Counted from the stretch's first letter, positions 16,352 through 25,272 are shown. The stretch: 64,000 nucleotides of DNA from JBFLYC01 sp040756735 (GCA_040756735.1 JBFLYC010000011.1:1-64000); one strand, 5' to 3'. Made by a program: numbers and translations. Notes: a model not told the origin generated them from the sequence alone.

Positions 16352-18333
16352 AACGCGTAGGTGTATTTGTATGTCATTGCGGATCTAATATAGCTTCTGT
16401 TGTTGATGTTAAAAGAGTTGCAGAAGCTGCCAACAAAATGCAGGGTGTGGCTTTTGCCACAGATTATCAATATATGTGCTCTGAGCCTGGTCAAGATGTG
16501 ATTATAAAAGCGATAAAAGAGCATCGTTTAGAACGAGTTGTTGTTGCGGCTTGTTCCCCCAGACTTCACGAGCCTACTTTTAGAAAAACAATTGAAAAAG
16601 CTGGTTTAAATCCTTATTTTGTAGAAATGGCCAACTTAAGGGAACACTGCTCATGGGTTCATTCCAAGGACAAAGAAGGGGCAACTTTAAAGGCTATTGA
16701 TTTGGTCAGAAAAGCTGTATCAAAAGTCAATAAAACTTTCCCCCTTTTCCCCGGGGAGATACCGGTGGAGAAGAGATGTTTGATTATTGGTGGAGGCATT
16801 GCTGGGATTCAAGCTGCTATTGATGTTGCAGACCAGGGATACGAAGTGGTCATCCTGGAAAGAGAAGCTACCATTGGCGGTAAGATGGCCATTTTAGATA
16901 AAACATTCCCAACCATGGACTGTTCTGCATGTATTTGTACACCTAAAATGGTAGATGCGGCTCAGCATCCAAATGTCAAGCTTTATACCTGGTCTGAGTT
17001 GGAGTCAGTAGGCGGCTATGTAGGAAACTTTGAAGTAACCATCCGAAAGAAAGCTCGCTATGTTGATCTAGGCAAGTGTACGGGTTGTGGTATCTGCGAG
17101 ACAAAGTGTCCCAAAAAGGTTCCTTCTGAATTTGATTTTGGATTGGGACAGAGGCCATGTATCTATAAGCCCTTTCCTCAAGCAGTGCCTAACAAGCCTG
17201 TTATTGATGCGAAAAACTGCCGTAAACTTTTGGAAAACAAATGCGGTGTTTGTGCCAAGGTTTGTCCTACTAATGCCATTAATTATGAGGATAAGGATGA
17301 GTTGGTTACCGAGAAATTTGGCGCCATTATTATGGCAACAGGATACGAATTATATGATTGGACTAAAGATTTTGGGGAATATGGGTATGGTAAATATCCT
17401 GATGTTATTATGGGACTTCAGTTTGAAAGACTTGTGAATGCCTCTGGTCCGACAATGGGCAAGATTAAACGACCCTCGGACGGGAAAGTTCCTAAAAACA
17501 TTGTTATTGTAAAATGTGTAGGATCGCGGAGTACAGAAAAAGGCAAGTCGTACTGTTCAAAGTTTTGCTGCATGTATACTGCTAAACATGCTACTCAAAT
17601 ACTTGAAAAAATACCTGATGCCAATGTCTATATTTTCTATATGGATGTACGGACCCCTGGCAAGATGTATGACGAGTTTTACATGCGAACCAAGGAAGGA
17701 TATGGCGCCATTTATCTGAAAGGCCAGGTATCTAAGATTTACCAGGAAGGTGAAAGCCTTGTGGTAAAAGGAGAGGATATCTTGGCAGGTAAGCCTATCC
17801 AGGTTAAGGCTGACATGGTAATATTGGCGACTGCGGCTGCTTCTGTATATGATGCTCCTGAAGTTGCTCAAAAGGTCGGTTTTTCATATGACAAAGATGG
17901 GTTTTTTACTGAAGCGCATCCCAAGTTAAGACCTGTAGAGACAAATACTGCAGGAGTCTATCTGGCCGGCTGCTGCCAGGGACCCAAGGACATTCCTGAA
18001 ACAGTCTCTCAAGCTACAGCCGCTGCTGCTAAAGTTGGATCCCTTTTCTCTAAAGATAAAATGGCAACTAACCCAATGATCAGCGAAGTTAATGAGAAGT
18101 TGTGCTCAGGTTGTGGGTTGTGTATTCCCGTCTGTCCATACAAGGCAATTGAATTGAAGACTATTACAGAGCGTGTTCATGGAGGCCAGGTCCAAAGACA
18201 AGTGGCAAGCGTTAATGCTGGTTTATGCCAGGGGTGCGGGCCCTGTACAGTTGCATGCCGTTCTGGAGCCATCAACCTGAAAGGCTTTACAAATCAACAG
18301 ATCTTAGCGGAGGTGGATACAGCATGTCTGTAG
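16348..18333 (+). CDS. hdrA: HdrA, FAD- and iron-sulfur-containing bifurcating subunit
   Basis: HdrA holds the FAD at which electrons are split between ferredoxin and HdrBC. The 661-residue protein has an HdrA N-terminal domain (VGVFVCHCG; ACSPRLHEPTF), a FAD-binding GGGIAGIQAA segment near residue 150, the HdrA-specific cysteine block CSACICTPKM near 193, CTGCGICETKCP near 240, CGVCAKVCP near 300, and two C-terminal ferredoxin sites, CSGCGLCIPVCP and CQGCGPCTVACR. The TTG start overlaps the hdrB stop by four bases. No in-frame TGA is present, so it is not a selenoprotein. Length and domain order are those of standard HdrA. Confidence 0.94.
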   Translation: MKRVGVFVCHCGSNIASVVDVKRVAEAANKMQGVAFATDYQYMCSEPGQDVIIKAIKEHRLERVVVAACSPRLHEPTFRKTIEKAGLNPYFVEMANLREHCSWVHSKDKEGATLKAIDLVRKAVSKVNKTFPLFPGEIPVEKRCLIIGGGIAGIQAAIDVADQGYEVVILEREATIGGKMAILDKTFPTMDCSACICTPKMVDAAQHPNVKLYTWSELESVGGYVGNFEVTIRKKARYVDLGKCTGCGICETKCPKKVPSEFDFGLGQRPCIYKPFPQAVPNKPVIDAKNCRKLLENKCGVCAKVCPTNAINYEDKDELVTEKFGAIIMATGYELYDWTKDFGEYGYGKYPDVIMGLQFERLVNASGPTMGKIKRPSDGKVPKNIVIVKCVGSRSTEKGKSYCSKFCCMYTAKHATQILEKIPDANVYIFYMDVRTPGKMYDEFYMRTKEGYGAIYLKGQVSKIYQEGESLVVKGEDILAGKPIQVKADMVILATAAASVYDAPEVAQKVGFSYDKDGFFTEAHPKLRPVETNTAGVYLAGCCQGPKDIPETVSQATAAAAKVGSLFSKDKMATNPMISEVNEKLCSGCGLCIPVCPYKAIELKTITERVHGGQVQRQVASVNAGLCQGCGPCTVACRSGAINLKGFTNQQILAEVDTACL

Positions 18334-18764
18334 AACAAATACAGCAGGCAGAATGGACGCCTAAAATAGTTGGATTTTGCTGTAACTGGTGTAGTTATGC
18401 AGGGGCTGATTTGGCCGGCACCAGCAGATTTCAGTATCCCAGTAATATTAGGATTATTAGGGTGCCTTGTTCAGGTCGGGTAAATCCCCATATGGTTATT
18501 AGAGCCTTTCAAAAGGGAGCCGATGGTGTTCTTGTTGCAGGATGTCATCCAGGAGACTGCCATTATTCAACAGGAAACTATTATGCAAGGCGAAGGATGC
18601 TGCTTTTTAAGAGGCTTCTTGAGTATGTGGGAATAGAACCGGAGAGGTTCCAAGTAAGGTGGATATCTGGCTCTGAGGGGCAAAAGTTTGCTGAAACGGC
18701 CCAGAAGCTGACAGAACAAATAAAGGCCTTAGGTCCGAATAGGAAGTTGAGGGATGTCCGATGA
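18324..18764 (+). CDS. flxD: FlxD/MvhD-like subunit, electron link to HdrA
   Basis: MvhD-type proteins connect an electron donor module to HdrA through a [2Fe-2S] cluster. The 146-residue protein has the conserved cysteines of the family: FCCNWCSYAGAD (about 19-30), PCSGRV, and CHPGDCHY. Such proteins are about 140 residues long. ATG at 18324, preceded by GCGGAGGTGG, is preferred over an earlier in-frame start at 18225 because the extra residues would overlap a ferredoxin motif of hdrA in another frame. It overlaps hdrA by ten bases. Confidence 0.92.
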   Translation: MSVEQIQQAEWTPKIVGFCCNWCSYAGADLAGTSRFQYPSNIRIIRVPCSGRVNPHMVIRAFQKGADGVLVAGCHPGDCHYSTGNYYARRRMLLFKRLLEYVGIEPERFQVRWISGSEGQKFAETAQKLTEQIKALGPNRKLRDVR

Positions 18765-19627
18765 GAGAACTGGTGGATAAGGCAAAAACAATCGCCAAAG
18801 AACTGCTTGCAAAAGGTGAAGTAGACCTTGTAATGGGCTGGGAAAAGGGCACCTTTGAAGATAAAACATCTCCCTTGTTCATGAGAAAACCTGAAGATGT
18901 TGATAAACTGGTTATCAATGAATTCTGCTTTAATAGTTTGGCTCCTTATTTACTCTATTACAAAAACCACCAGGGCAAAATTGCCCTGTTTGTAAAGGGT
19001 TGTGATTCTCGGGGAGTAGTTCGCTTAATACAAGATGAACAAGTAAAAAGGGATAAGATCTATTTAATCGGTGTTCCCTGCACCGGTATGATGGAGCTAA
19101 ACCATGAAGGTCAATTAGTTGATGCAGCAAAATGCAGGGGATGTACCCATCCAAATCCTGTTTTATACGATATAATCCTTGGTGAAGAGGTAGAGGCAAA
19201 AAGCCCTGGAGAGCGTTTTGCAGCGGTCGAGAAAGAAACCGGCAGCGCCAGGGAAGAAGTATGGAAAGCATGGGCCAGGAATTATGACAAATGCATCAGA
19301 TGTTATGCCTGCCAGAGAATCTGCCCGGCCTGCAACTGCAGAGAATGTATTTTTGTTGACCAGGGGCAAGAGTGGATTGAAAGAAGGGTCGATGAGACGG
19401 AAAATGGCGCTTACTCATTGATAAGGGCCTATCATATTGCTGGACGCTGCGTGGAATGCGGTGAATGCGAAAGAGTTTGTCCAGTCGGCCTGCCTATTAT
19501 GAAGCTTAACAAAAAGATTGCCAAGGATATAGAGGAACTATTTGGTCCTTATGAAGCAGGTGTGGATTTAGAGGATAAATCACCCCTTGGACATTTTAAA
19601 TATGATGACCCGGAAGAATTCATGTAA
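18761..19627 (+). CDS. flxC: FlxC-like 4Fe-4S dicluster subunit
   Basis: The 288-residue protein has an N-terminal region with FVKGCDSRGVVRLIQ and GVPCTGM, related to F420-hydrogenase/dehydrogenase beta-type proteins, a CRGCTHPNP segment, and a C-terminal dicluster ferredoxin region: CIRCYACQRICPACNC (about 178-193) and CVECGECERVCP (about 228-239). In Flx-Hdr complexes this subunit relays electrons between the NADH module and HdrA. It overlaps flxD by four bases (ATGA). Names for the two iron-sulfur Flx subunits vary; FlxC is assigned from gene order. Confidence 0.85.
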   Translation: MRELVDKAKTIAKELLAKGEVDLVMGWEKGTFEDKTSPLFMRKPEDVDKLVINEFCFNSLAPYLLYYKNHQGKIALFVKGCDSRGVVRLIQDEQVKRDKIYLIGVPCTGMMELNHEGQLVDAAKCRGCTHPNPVLYDIILGEEVEAKSPGERFAAVEKETGSAREEVWKAWARNYDKCIRCYACQRICPACNCRECIFVDQGQEWIERRVDETENGAYSLIRAYHIAGRCVECGECERVCPVGLPIMKLNKKIAKDIEELFGPYEAGVDLEDKSPLGHFKYDDPEEFM

Positions 19628-19642
19628 GGGAGGTGGCTGGAA

Positions 19643-20644
19643 ATGAAAGCAGTAAACCATAAACGACTAGCAGACATTTTGCAGGAATGGAGCAAGGGGT
19701 TTAAGGTAGTGGCTCCATTGAAAATAGACGATAATATTCGTTTTAAAGAGTGGAAAGAAGGCAGTGAAGTTATTCTTAATGAAAACAGTAATATTCCCCC
19801 CAAGGAGATCTTTTTCCCTCAAACTGAAGAAATGTATGAATACAGCATTGATAAGGAAAATGTTGAGATCAAAGAGCAGGTTCCGACACAGGAGGAATTC
19901 ATTGTTTTTGGAATAAGTCCGTGTGACCTTAAGAGCCTGGAGATGTTAGATGATTTATTTTTGACCAAGGGGTTTGTTGATCCTTATTACAAGGCTAAAA
20001 GGGATGCAGCAATCATAGTTGCTTACTTGTGTGACAAGCCATGCAGGACATGTTTTTGCGCTTCCATGGGGATAAACTACCAAGAAGCCAAGGGTGCAGA
20101 CATTGTGATATTTAAAGATGGCGAGGAACTAGCTTTTGCAGCACAGAGCCCGAAGGGTGAACAACTTCTAGGACAGGTGAGCCCTTTACTAGAAGAAAAG
20201 GAACTTAAACTGCCTGCTCCAGAGGAATTTGTGCTTAAGGCAGATGTAGAAGGACTTGCCGAGAAACTTGCCTCCATGTTTGAACATTCATACTGGGATA
20301 CAGCGTACGAAAAATGTCTTAACTGTGGAGCATGTACCTATTTGTGCCCGACCTGCCATTGTTTTGATATCAACAGCCATAACAGGTGCAAACAAGGTTT
20401 TAAAACCCGCTGTTGGGATACATGCATGTTTGCAGATTATACGCTCATGGCTGGAGGACATAATCCTCGTCCAACAAGAAAAGAAAGATTTAGAAATAGA
20501 TTTTTGCACAAGCTGCAGTATTTTCCTGAAAGATATGAAAAGACTGCCTGTGTTGGTTGCGGCAGGTGTATAAAAAAGTGCCCGGTTAATGTTGACATTA
20601 CGGCTATTATTGCTCAGTTAAAGGAGGTAGATCTAAATGGCTGA
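19643..20644 (+). CDS. flxB: FlxB-like iron-sulfur subunit (sulfhydrogenase beta-like)
   Basis: The 333-residue protein resembles the beta subunit of archaeal sulfhydrogenases and the FlxB protein of Flx-Hdr complexes. Visible blocks are FGISPCDLKSLEMLD (about 93-107), CDKPCRTCFCASMG (about 133-146), and the ferredoxin motifs CLNCGACTYLCPTCHC (about 228-243) and CVGCGRCIKKCP (about 307-318). It would accept electrons from the flavin/NAD subunit encoded next. GGGAGGTGG precedes the ATG. Confidence 0.88.
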   Translation: MKAVNHKRLADILQEWSKGFKVVAPLKIDDNIRFKEWKEGSEVILNENSNIPPKEIFFPQTEEMYEYSIDKENVEIKEQVPTQEEFIVFGISPCDLKSLEMLDDLFLTKGFVDPYYKAKRDAAIIVAYLCDKPCRTCFCASMGINYQEAKGADIVIFKDGEELAFAAQSPKGEQLLGQVSPLLEEKELKLPAPEEFVLKADVEGLAEKLASMFEHSYWDTAYEKCLNCGACTYLCPTCHCFDINSHNRCKQGFKTRCWDTCMFADYTLMAGGHNPRPTRKERFRNRFLHKLQYFPERYEKTACVGCGRCIKKCPVNVDITAIIAQLKEVDLNG

Positions 20645-21479
20645 GAAGAATGCTGCCAGCGCCGTAAATCCCCTGCTGCCGATAACTTGTGAAGTAGTAA
20701 AAATAATAGATGAAACCCCCGATGTAAAGACGTTCCATGTGACTTCGGCAAATGGTAAACCTTTTATACCCATGCCTGGACAATTAGCAATGGTTTCTTT
20801 ATTAGATGTTGGCGAAGCCATGTTTTCTATTACTCATCAGGGAGAAAACCACCTGGAGTTTGCCATTAAAAGGGTTGGTATGCTTACAGATGCCCTGCAT
20901 GAAATTGAAGTGGGACAAAAGATTGGCGTAAGGGGACCCTATGGCAACGGTTTTCTTTTTAACGACATGATGAAAGGTAAAGACTTACTGTTTATTGGTG
21001 GAGGAATTGGCCTTGCCCCCCTACGCTCTTTAATCAATTATACGATTGAGAACAGGGATGATTATGGCAACCTTCATATTATTTATGGGGCACGTTCTCC
21101 GGCAGACTTGTGTTTTAAGGATGATTTATTTGAAAACTGGCCCAAACAAAGGAACGTTCAAGTTGATGTGACTGTGGATAAAGGAGATGAAAATTGGAAG
21201 GGCAACGAGGGGTTTGTACCTGCTTTTCTTGAGCAGCTAAATCCATCTCCTGAAGGGAAGATTACCATAACCTGCGGTCCTCCCATAATGATAAAGTTTG
21301 TTCTGCAGTCTCTAGCCAAGATGAACTATAAGGAAGAAAATATAGTGACAACCCTGGAAATGAGGATGAAGTGCGGCATAGGCAAGTGCGGCCGCTGCAA
21401 TATTGGCAGCTGCTATGTATGCCTGGACGGTCCAGTATTTACATTGGAGCAGTTGAATAAAATGCCCAATGAATATTAA
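20637..21479 (+). CDS. flxA: FlxA-like NAD(P)H-binding flavoprotein subunit
   Basis: FlxA oxidises NAD(P)H for the Flx-Hdr complex. The 280-residue protein belongs to the ferredoxin-NADP reductase/PyrK superfamily: an N-terminal FAD barrel (MFSITHQ around residue 62, VRGPYGNGF near 101), a nucleotide-binding domain with LFIGGGIGLAPLRSL near 118-132, and a C-terminal [2Fe-2S] cysteine cluster MKCGIGKCGRCNIG...CYVC. It overlaps flxB by eight bases and is the last gene of the operon, followed by a palindromic repeat that may end transcription. Confidence 0.9.
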   Translation: MAEKNAASAVNPLLPITCEVVKIIDETPDVKTFHVTSANGKPFIPMPGQLAMVSLLDVGEAMFSITHQGENHLEFAIKRVGMLTDALHEIEVGQKIGVRGPYGNGFLFNDMMKGKDLLFIGGGIGLAPLRSLINYTIENRDDYGNLHIIYGARSPADLCFKDDLFENWPKQRNVQVDVTVDKGDENWKGNEGFVPAFLEQLNPSPEGKITITCGPPIMIKFVLQSLAKMNYKEENIVTTLEMRMKCGIGKCGRCNIGSCYVCLDGPVFTLEQLNKMPNEY

Positions 21480-21493
21480 ACTAAAACTAAACT

Positions 21494-21597
21494 GGGGACA
21501 TTCCTCTGTTCTAGGTGCAAGAAGCTAGAAGCGTAAGGCAAGAGTAAATCTTGCTTCCTGCCTCCTTCATCATGCATCCTGTAGGAGGTATGTCCCC
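21494..21597. repeat. GGGGACAT-type palindromic repeat
   Basis: GGGGACATTCCTC (21494-21506) and its near-inverse GAGGTATGTCCCC (21585-21597) match at 12 of 13 positions. They enclose a purine/pyrimidine-mirrored interior with GCAAGA (21538-21543) and TCTTGC (21549-21554). The whole can fold into one long hairpin. Related copies lie at 63126-63199, with half sites at about 57105 and 60240. Confidence 0.65.
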
Positions 21598-21666
21598 TTT
21601 TATTTAAAGTGAAAGTGTACATCTTAATATAGAAGCGTTTTTAGTATTCTGGAAAGGCGTGGTGTA

Positions 21667-22431
21667 ATGCCTATAGATTATCATGTACATGTGGTTGGGC
21701 ATGGTGATAGGGAACATACTAAGAAGGAAATTATTCCCTTTTTAGAAAAGGCTGTTGAGGTTGGCTTAAAGGAAATTGGATTTGCTGACCATGACTTTTA
21801 TCTGGCAAACCTTACTTTTCAACATTATAAAGACCTTATAGAGTATTTCCCTCAATTAAAGGTACGTGTTGGCCTTGAGGTGGATTATTATCCAGACCAG
21901 GAAAACTATCTGGGAGATTTGCTTAAATCATATGAATATGATTATGTAATTGGCTCTGTGCATAATATAGGAGATTGGAACTTTGATCATCCTGATTATA
22001 TAGACGAATACAGGAATTGGGATCCTGAAGTCCTTTATGAAGAATATTTTTATATTCTTGCAAAAAGTATCAACAGTGGGCTTTTTAATATAACTGGGCA
22101 CCTGGATTTGATTAAAGTATTTAACTATAGAATAGAAGCAGGCAGGCTGCTGTCAATGGTTGGGCCTCTTTTGGACCTGATCAAGGGTAGAGGCATGGCT
22201 GTGGAAATAAATACTAATGGTTTATTTAAACCGGTAGCAGAGTTATACCCGTCTCTTGACATCATTAAACTAGCTGTAGAAAAAAAAGTTCCCTTAACAA
22301 TTTCTTCTGATGCTCACAGAGCAGAAGATGTGGGAAGGAAAAACAGTATGGTTGTCCAACTGCTAAGAGAGTTGGGAGTTACATGGGTTGCAGGATTTTC
22401 CGGTAAGGCAATGTATCAAGTTAAAATTTAA
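21667..22431 (+). CDS. PHP-domain phosphoesterase, histidinol-phosphatase-like
   Basis: The 254-residue protein has the metal-binding motifs of the PHP family: DYHVHVVGHGD at the N-terminus (His6, His8), GFADHDF, a glutamate in LEVDYY, GSVHNI, GHLDLIK and a C-terminal SSDAHRAEDVG. PHP proteins cleave phosphoester bonds with three metal ions; the histidinol-phosphatase (HisK/HisJ) subfamily is the closest by length. No histidine-biosynthesis gene is nearby, so the substrate is uncertain. It stands alone after the repeat at the end of the Flx operon. Confidence 0.82.
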   Translation: MPIDYHVHVVGHGDREHTKKEIIPFLEKAVEVGLKEIGFADHDFYLANLTFQHYKDLIEYFPQLKVRVGLEVDYYPDQENYLGDLLKSYEYDYVIGSVHNIGDWNFDHPDYIDEYRNWDPEVLYEEYFYILAKSINSGLFNITGHLDLIKVFNYRIEAGRLLSMVGPLLDLIKGRGMAVEINTNGLFKPVAELYPSLDIIKLAVEKKVPLTISSDAHRAEDVGRKNSMVVQLLRELGVTWVAGFSGKAMYQVKI

Positions 22432-22518
22432 GGTGTTTCTTTAATATTTTACCTGCCCTGGGCATAGAATTTAATGTTCGGTGTACCCCTATCATTAACG
22501 GCCTTTGAGGTGGGTAAA

Positions 22519-23526
22519 ATGTTTCAGGATTTTGCAATTTTATTGATTAGCCTGGGGATAATCCTCTTTGGAGCAGAAATATTTACAAATGGAATCGAAT
22601 GGTTAGGAAAAAAACTTGGGCTGGCAGAGGGCGCTGTTGGTAGTGTCCTGGCTGCTGTAGGCACTGCTTTACCTGAGACTATTATACCCATAATTGCCAT
22701 CCTGTTTGGCTCTGAAGGTATGGGTAGTGAGATTGGAATTGGTGCAATCTTGGGGGCGCCTCTTATGCTGGTTACTTTGGCTTTTTTTATGACAGGTCTG
22801 GCGTGCATTATTTATAGGAAAAAGCGAGTTTATTTTTCACGTATGAATGTTAATCCTTTAATTTTAGAGCGTGACTTGAGTTTTTTTATTTTTGTTTATA
22901 CTATTGCCTTAACGGCATCATTCATTAAATTACCGGCTGTAAAACTAGTTATTGCTGGGTTTTTGGTTCTTACTTATATTTTTTATGTGATCATTACGAT
23001 TCATAGCGGCGCCAAAATGGATAAGGCTTATGATATTAGTCCTTGCTATTTTGATAAGAATAACCCTAATCCAAGTTTATTTCGTGTTGGGCTGCAAGTT
23101 TTGTTCGCTTTATTTTTAATAGTATTTGGCGCTAAGTTTTTTGTGAATGAGATAGAAAAACTGTCATTATTATTTGGTATTCCAGGATTTATACTAGCTT
23201 TGATTATTGCTCCGATAGCTACTGAACTTCCAGAAAAATTTAATAGCATTATCTGGGTATCTCAGGGTAAGGATACTTTGGCTATGGGTAATATTACAGG
23301 GGCTATGGTTTTTCAGAGCTCTCTAATACCTGCTTTAGGAATAATTTTAACTCCGTGGAATTTAAGCATAAAAGCTGTATTTAGCGTGATATTGGCTCTA
23401 GCGGCTGCAGTAATATTATTAATTCAACTCAAAAGGAATGGTTATGTTTCAGCTTTCGGGCTAATGTTTAATGGGATTTTTTATGCGGTTTTTCTGCTGT
23501 TGGTAGTCAACCGGGTGTTCTTTTGA
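22519..23526 (+). CDS. Ca2+/cation antiporter (NCX/CaCA family)
   Basis: A polytopic membrane protein of about 335 residues with the two inverted alpha-repeats of sodium/calcium exchangers. The first has GTALPETIIPIIAI and the second has APIATELPEKFNSIIW; the acidic residue in each LPE motif binds the cation. ATG at 22519 follows GAGGTGG at a proper distance; an upstream ATG at 22474 lacks a ribosome site. Exchange of Ca2+ or another cation for Na+ or H+ is expected from the family, but the ion is not established. Confidence 0.87.
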   Translation: MFQDFAILLISLGIILFGAEIFTNGIEWLGKKLGLAEGAVGSVLAAVGTALPETIIPIIAILFGSEGMGSEIGIGAILGAPLMLVTLAFFMTGLACIIYRKKRVYFSRMNVNPLILERDLSFFIFVYTIALTASFIKLPAVKLVIAGFLVLTYIFYVIITIHSGAKMDKAYDISPCYFDKNNPNPSLFRVGLQVLFALFLIVFGAKFFVNEIEKLSLLFGIPGFILALIIAPIATELPEKFNSIIWVSQGKDTLAMGNITGAMVFQSSLIPALGIILTPWNLSIKAVFSVILALAAAVILLIQLKRNGYVSAFGLMFNGIFYAVFLLLVVNRVFF

Positions 23527-23606
23527 AGGCCAATTGCTTAGCTTTTGTATAGTATTTGGTCTGTAATACATAATATAAATACTATTCAAGTTTTTTGGAG
23601 GTATTT

Positions 23607-24068
23607 ATGATGTATGAGCAAAAGCTAAAGAATATGGGACTAAAGATTCCCGACCCACCTAAACCGGTTGCAGCTTATGTTCCAGTTGTTTCTATAGATG
23701 GGCTGATATATACTTCAGGGCAGATACCTATTGTTGACGGAATACTTATATATAAGGGTAAAGTTGGTATAGATTTGACTGAAGAAGAGGCCTATGAAGG
23801 AGCTAAGGTGTGTTGTTTAAACTGCTTGAGCGCAATTAAAGGCCAAATTGAAACCCTAGATGATATTGAAAAGGTCATTAAAGTCATTGGCTATGTAAAT
23901 AGCGCCCCTGGATTTACCAATCAGTCAAAGGTTATTAATGGAGCTTCAGATTTGCTGGGGGAAGTATTTGGAGATGTAGGCGAACATGCCAGGGTAGTTG
24001 TGGGGGTCTGTGAATTACCGGCAAATGCAGCTGTAGAGCTTGAAATGATTGTAAAGATTAAAGAGTAA
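23607..24068 (+). CDS. RidA family (YjgF/UK114) deaminase-like protein
   Basis: The protein of about 153 residues carries the RidA fold signatures LIYTSGQIPIVDG near the N-terminus and the long-form C-terminal segment GEHARVVVGVCELPANAAVELEMIVKI. RidA proteins hydrolyse reactive enamine or imine intermediates from PLP enzymes; the arginine (here in HARVVVG) is the key substrate residue. GGAGG at 23597-23601 supports ATG at 23607 or 23610. It stands alone and is followed by a clear terminator. Confidence 0.88.
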   Translation: MMYEQKLKNMGLKIPDPPKPVAAYVPVVSIDGLIYTSGQIPIVDGILIYKGKVGIDLTEEEAYEGAKVCCLNCLSAIKGQIETLDDIEKVIKVIGYVNSAPGFTNQSKVINGASDLLGEVFGDVGEHARVVVGVCELPANAAVELEMIVKIKE

Positions 24069-24110
24069 TCCTTTTGAAAGCTTTGTTTCATATGGATGCT
24101 TTAGTTTTAG

Positions 24111-24143
24111 GCACAAAATCAAACAAATTTTTGTGCTTTTTTT
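24111..24143 (+). terminator. Terminator after the RidA gene
   Basis: GCACAAAA (24111-24118) pairs with TTTTGTGC (24129-24136), followed by seven T residues. Confidence 0.85.
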
Positions 24144-24228
24144 GTTCACTGAAGGATTTTTTAACACATATAAAGAAATATCCTTTAAGATACTTTGCTT
24201 TCATAGTCAAGAGGAGGCGTAGTTTTTG

Positions 24229-24591
24229 ATGTCACCTTATGAAATAGCTCATGACTTAGCCAAATCACTTTCTAAGTCGGACGAATATCAAGAATTTAAA
24301 AAAGCCAAGAGCTTACTTGAAGAGAATCAGGAAAGTGTGAGGCTGCTCCAAGACTTCAGGAGAAAACAATTGGAAATTCAAATGGCGCAAATATCTGGTG
24401 AAGAGATTGATGATGAATATTTAAGGCAGGTAGAAAGTCTTTACGAATTATTAAGCTTAAATCCAAGAATTAATGAGTATTTGAATGCAGAGTATAGGTT
24501 GGCTAGAATGATGGGAGATATACAGAAGATCATTGGTGAGGCTGTAAATGAGTGGTTTTCTTTGGAGCAGGTTAATAAAAACGTTAATTGA
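24229..24591 (+). CDS. YlbF/YmcA family protein
   Basis: The 120-residue, mostly helical, charged protein fits the Com_YlbF family (PF06133): YEIAHDLAKSLSKSDEYQEFKKAKSLLEEN at the start and LNPRINEYLNAEYRLARMMGDIQKII near the end. In Bacillus subtilis YlbF, YmcA and YaaT form an iron-sulfur complex that affects RNase Y and the sporulation, competence and biofilm phosphorelay. That role is known only for those proteins; this one has no cysteines for a cluster. GAGGAGG is upstream; ATG 24229 or TTG 24226 could be the start. Confidence 0.8.
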   Translation: MSPYEIAHDLAKSLSKSDEYQEFKKAKSLLEENQESVRLLQDFRRKQLEIQMAQISGEEIDDEYLRQVESLYELLSLNPRINEYLNAEYRLARMMGDIQKIIGEAVNEWFSLEQVNKNVN

Positions 24592-24618
24592 AATAACAAG
24601 GATAGAAATCATTATGAA

Positions 24619-24641
24619 TTAATAGTAAATATTACTATTAA
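24619..24641. promoter_or_regulatory. Perfect palindrome, likely Fur/PerR-type operator
   Basis: TTAATAGTAA (24619-24628) and TTACTATTAA (24632-24641) are exact inverse repeats separated by ATA. It ends 16 bases before the start of the Fur-family gene. The A/T-rich arms and length resemble Fur and PerR boxes, suggesting autoregulation. Confidence 0.6.
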
Positions 24642-24657
24642 CAGCGGGTGAAAAGTA

Positions 24658-25044
24658 GTGCAGAAGATGGCAGGCAAAAGGATTACAAAACAAAAGAGGA
24701 TTATTCTTGAGGTCATCAAAAATACTAATTCCCATCCCACTGCAGATTGGATCTATGAGCAGGCCAAAAAGCAGTTGCCAGATATCAGTCTTGGTACTGT
24801 TTACAGAAACCTCAAATTGTTGGCAAGTGTGGGAGAAATCATGGAGCTAAACTATGGAAGTACCTACAGCAGGTATGATGGAGTTACAGAAAACCATTAC
24901 CATTTTGTTTGCAGAAACTGCGGTACCATTTATGATTTGGATATTGATGCAGTCGATTTAAATAAAACTGTGGCAAGTAAAATCAATGGAAAGGTGGAAT
25001 ACCACAGGTTGGAGTTTTACGGAACTTGTTGCCAGTGCCAATAA
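24658..25044 (+). CDS. Fur family regulator, PerR-like
   Basis: The 128-residue regulator has a winged-helix DNA-binding half (ADWIYEQAKKQLPDISLGTVYRNLKLL) and a metal-binding dimerisation half with HYHFVCRNCG (about 81-90), the regulatory metal and zinc site region, and a C-terminal GTCCQCQ that would complete the structural Cys4 zinc site. The short two-ribbon genes downstream, one of them rubredoxin-like, favour a peroxide sensor (PerR) over an iron regulator, but this is inference. A perfect palindrome just upstream suggests that it controls itself. GTG start, with AGCGGGTG before it. Confidence 0.88.
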   Translation: MQKMAGKRITKQKRIILEVIKNTNSHPTADWIYEQAKKQLPDISLGTVYRNLKLLASVGEIMELNYGSTYSRYDGVTENHYHFVCRNCGTIYDLDIDAVDLNKTVASKINGKVEYHRLEFYGTCCQCQ

Positions 25045-25119
25045 AATAATGGTGACATTTATAAAAAGCCCTTTATCAGGCAATTATATTAACTAATAAC
25101 ATTTAATAAGGGTGAGCAT

Positions 25120-25272
25120 ATGGCAAAGGTTACAGAAATTTCAAGCTGTCAAAGATGCGGAAAAACTTGCCGGAAGAATAAGCTCAATACTGTGCAAGAA
25201 TTGTGGGTTACTAAATCCCTGTGCAGAGATTGTTACGCTAAGTATCAGCGCTCGCAATGGGGTTACTGGTAG
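25120..25272 (+). CDS. Small CxxC zinc-ribbon-like protein (50 aa)
   Basis: The 50-residue product MAKVTEISSCQRCGKTC... has two CxxC pairs, CQRC (10-13) and CRDC (35-38), plus a further Cys17. This is a typical spacing for a single zinc or iron ribbon. AAGGGTGAG precedes the ATG. It sits between the Fur-type regulator and a rubredoxin-like gene, in the same orientation. I do not recognise the family; a metal-binding redox or stress role is suggested only by its neighbours. Confidence 0.7.
   Translation: MAKVTEISSCQRCGKTCRKNKLNTVQELWVTKSLCRDCYAKYQRSQWGYW

Noticed and set aside
16348..18333. Selenocysteine in HdrA
   Set aside because: The frame is continuous with no in-frame TGA, and the conserved cysteine blocks are all ordinary Cys codons.
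22474..22518. ATG at 22474 as the start of the cation antiporter
   Set aside because: It lacks a ribosome site, while ATG 22519 has GAGGTGG at the right distance and gives a normal N-terminus.
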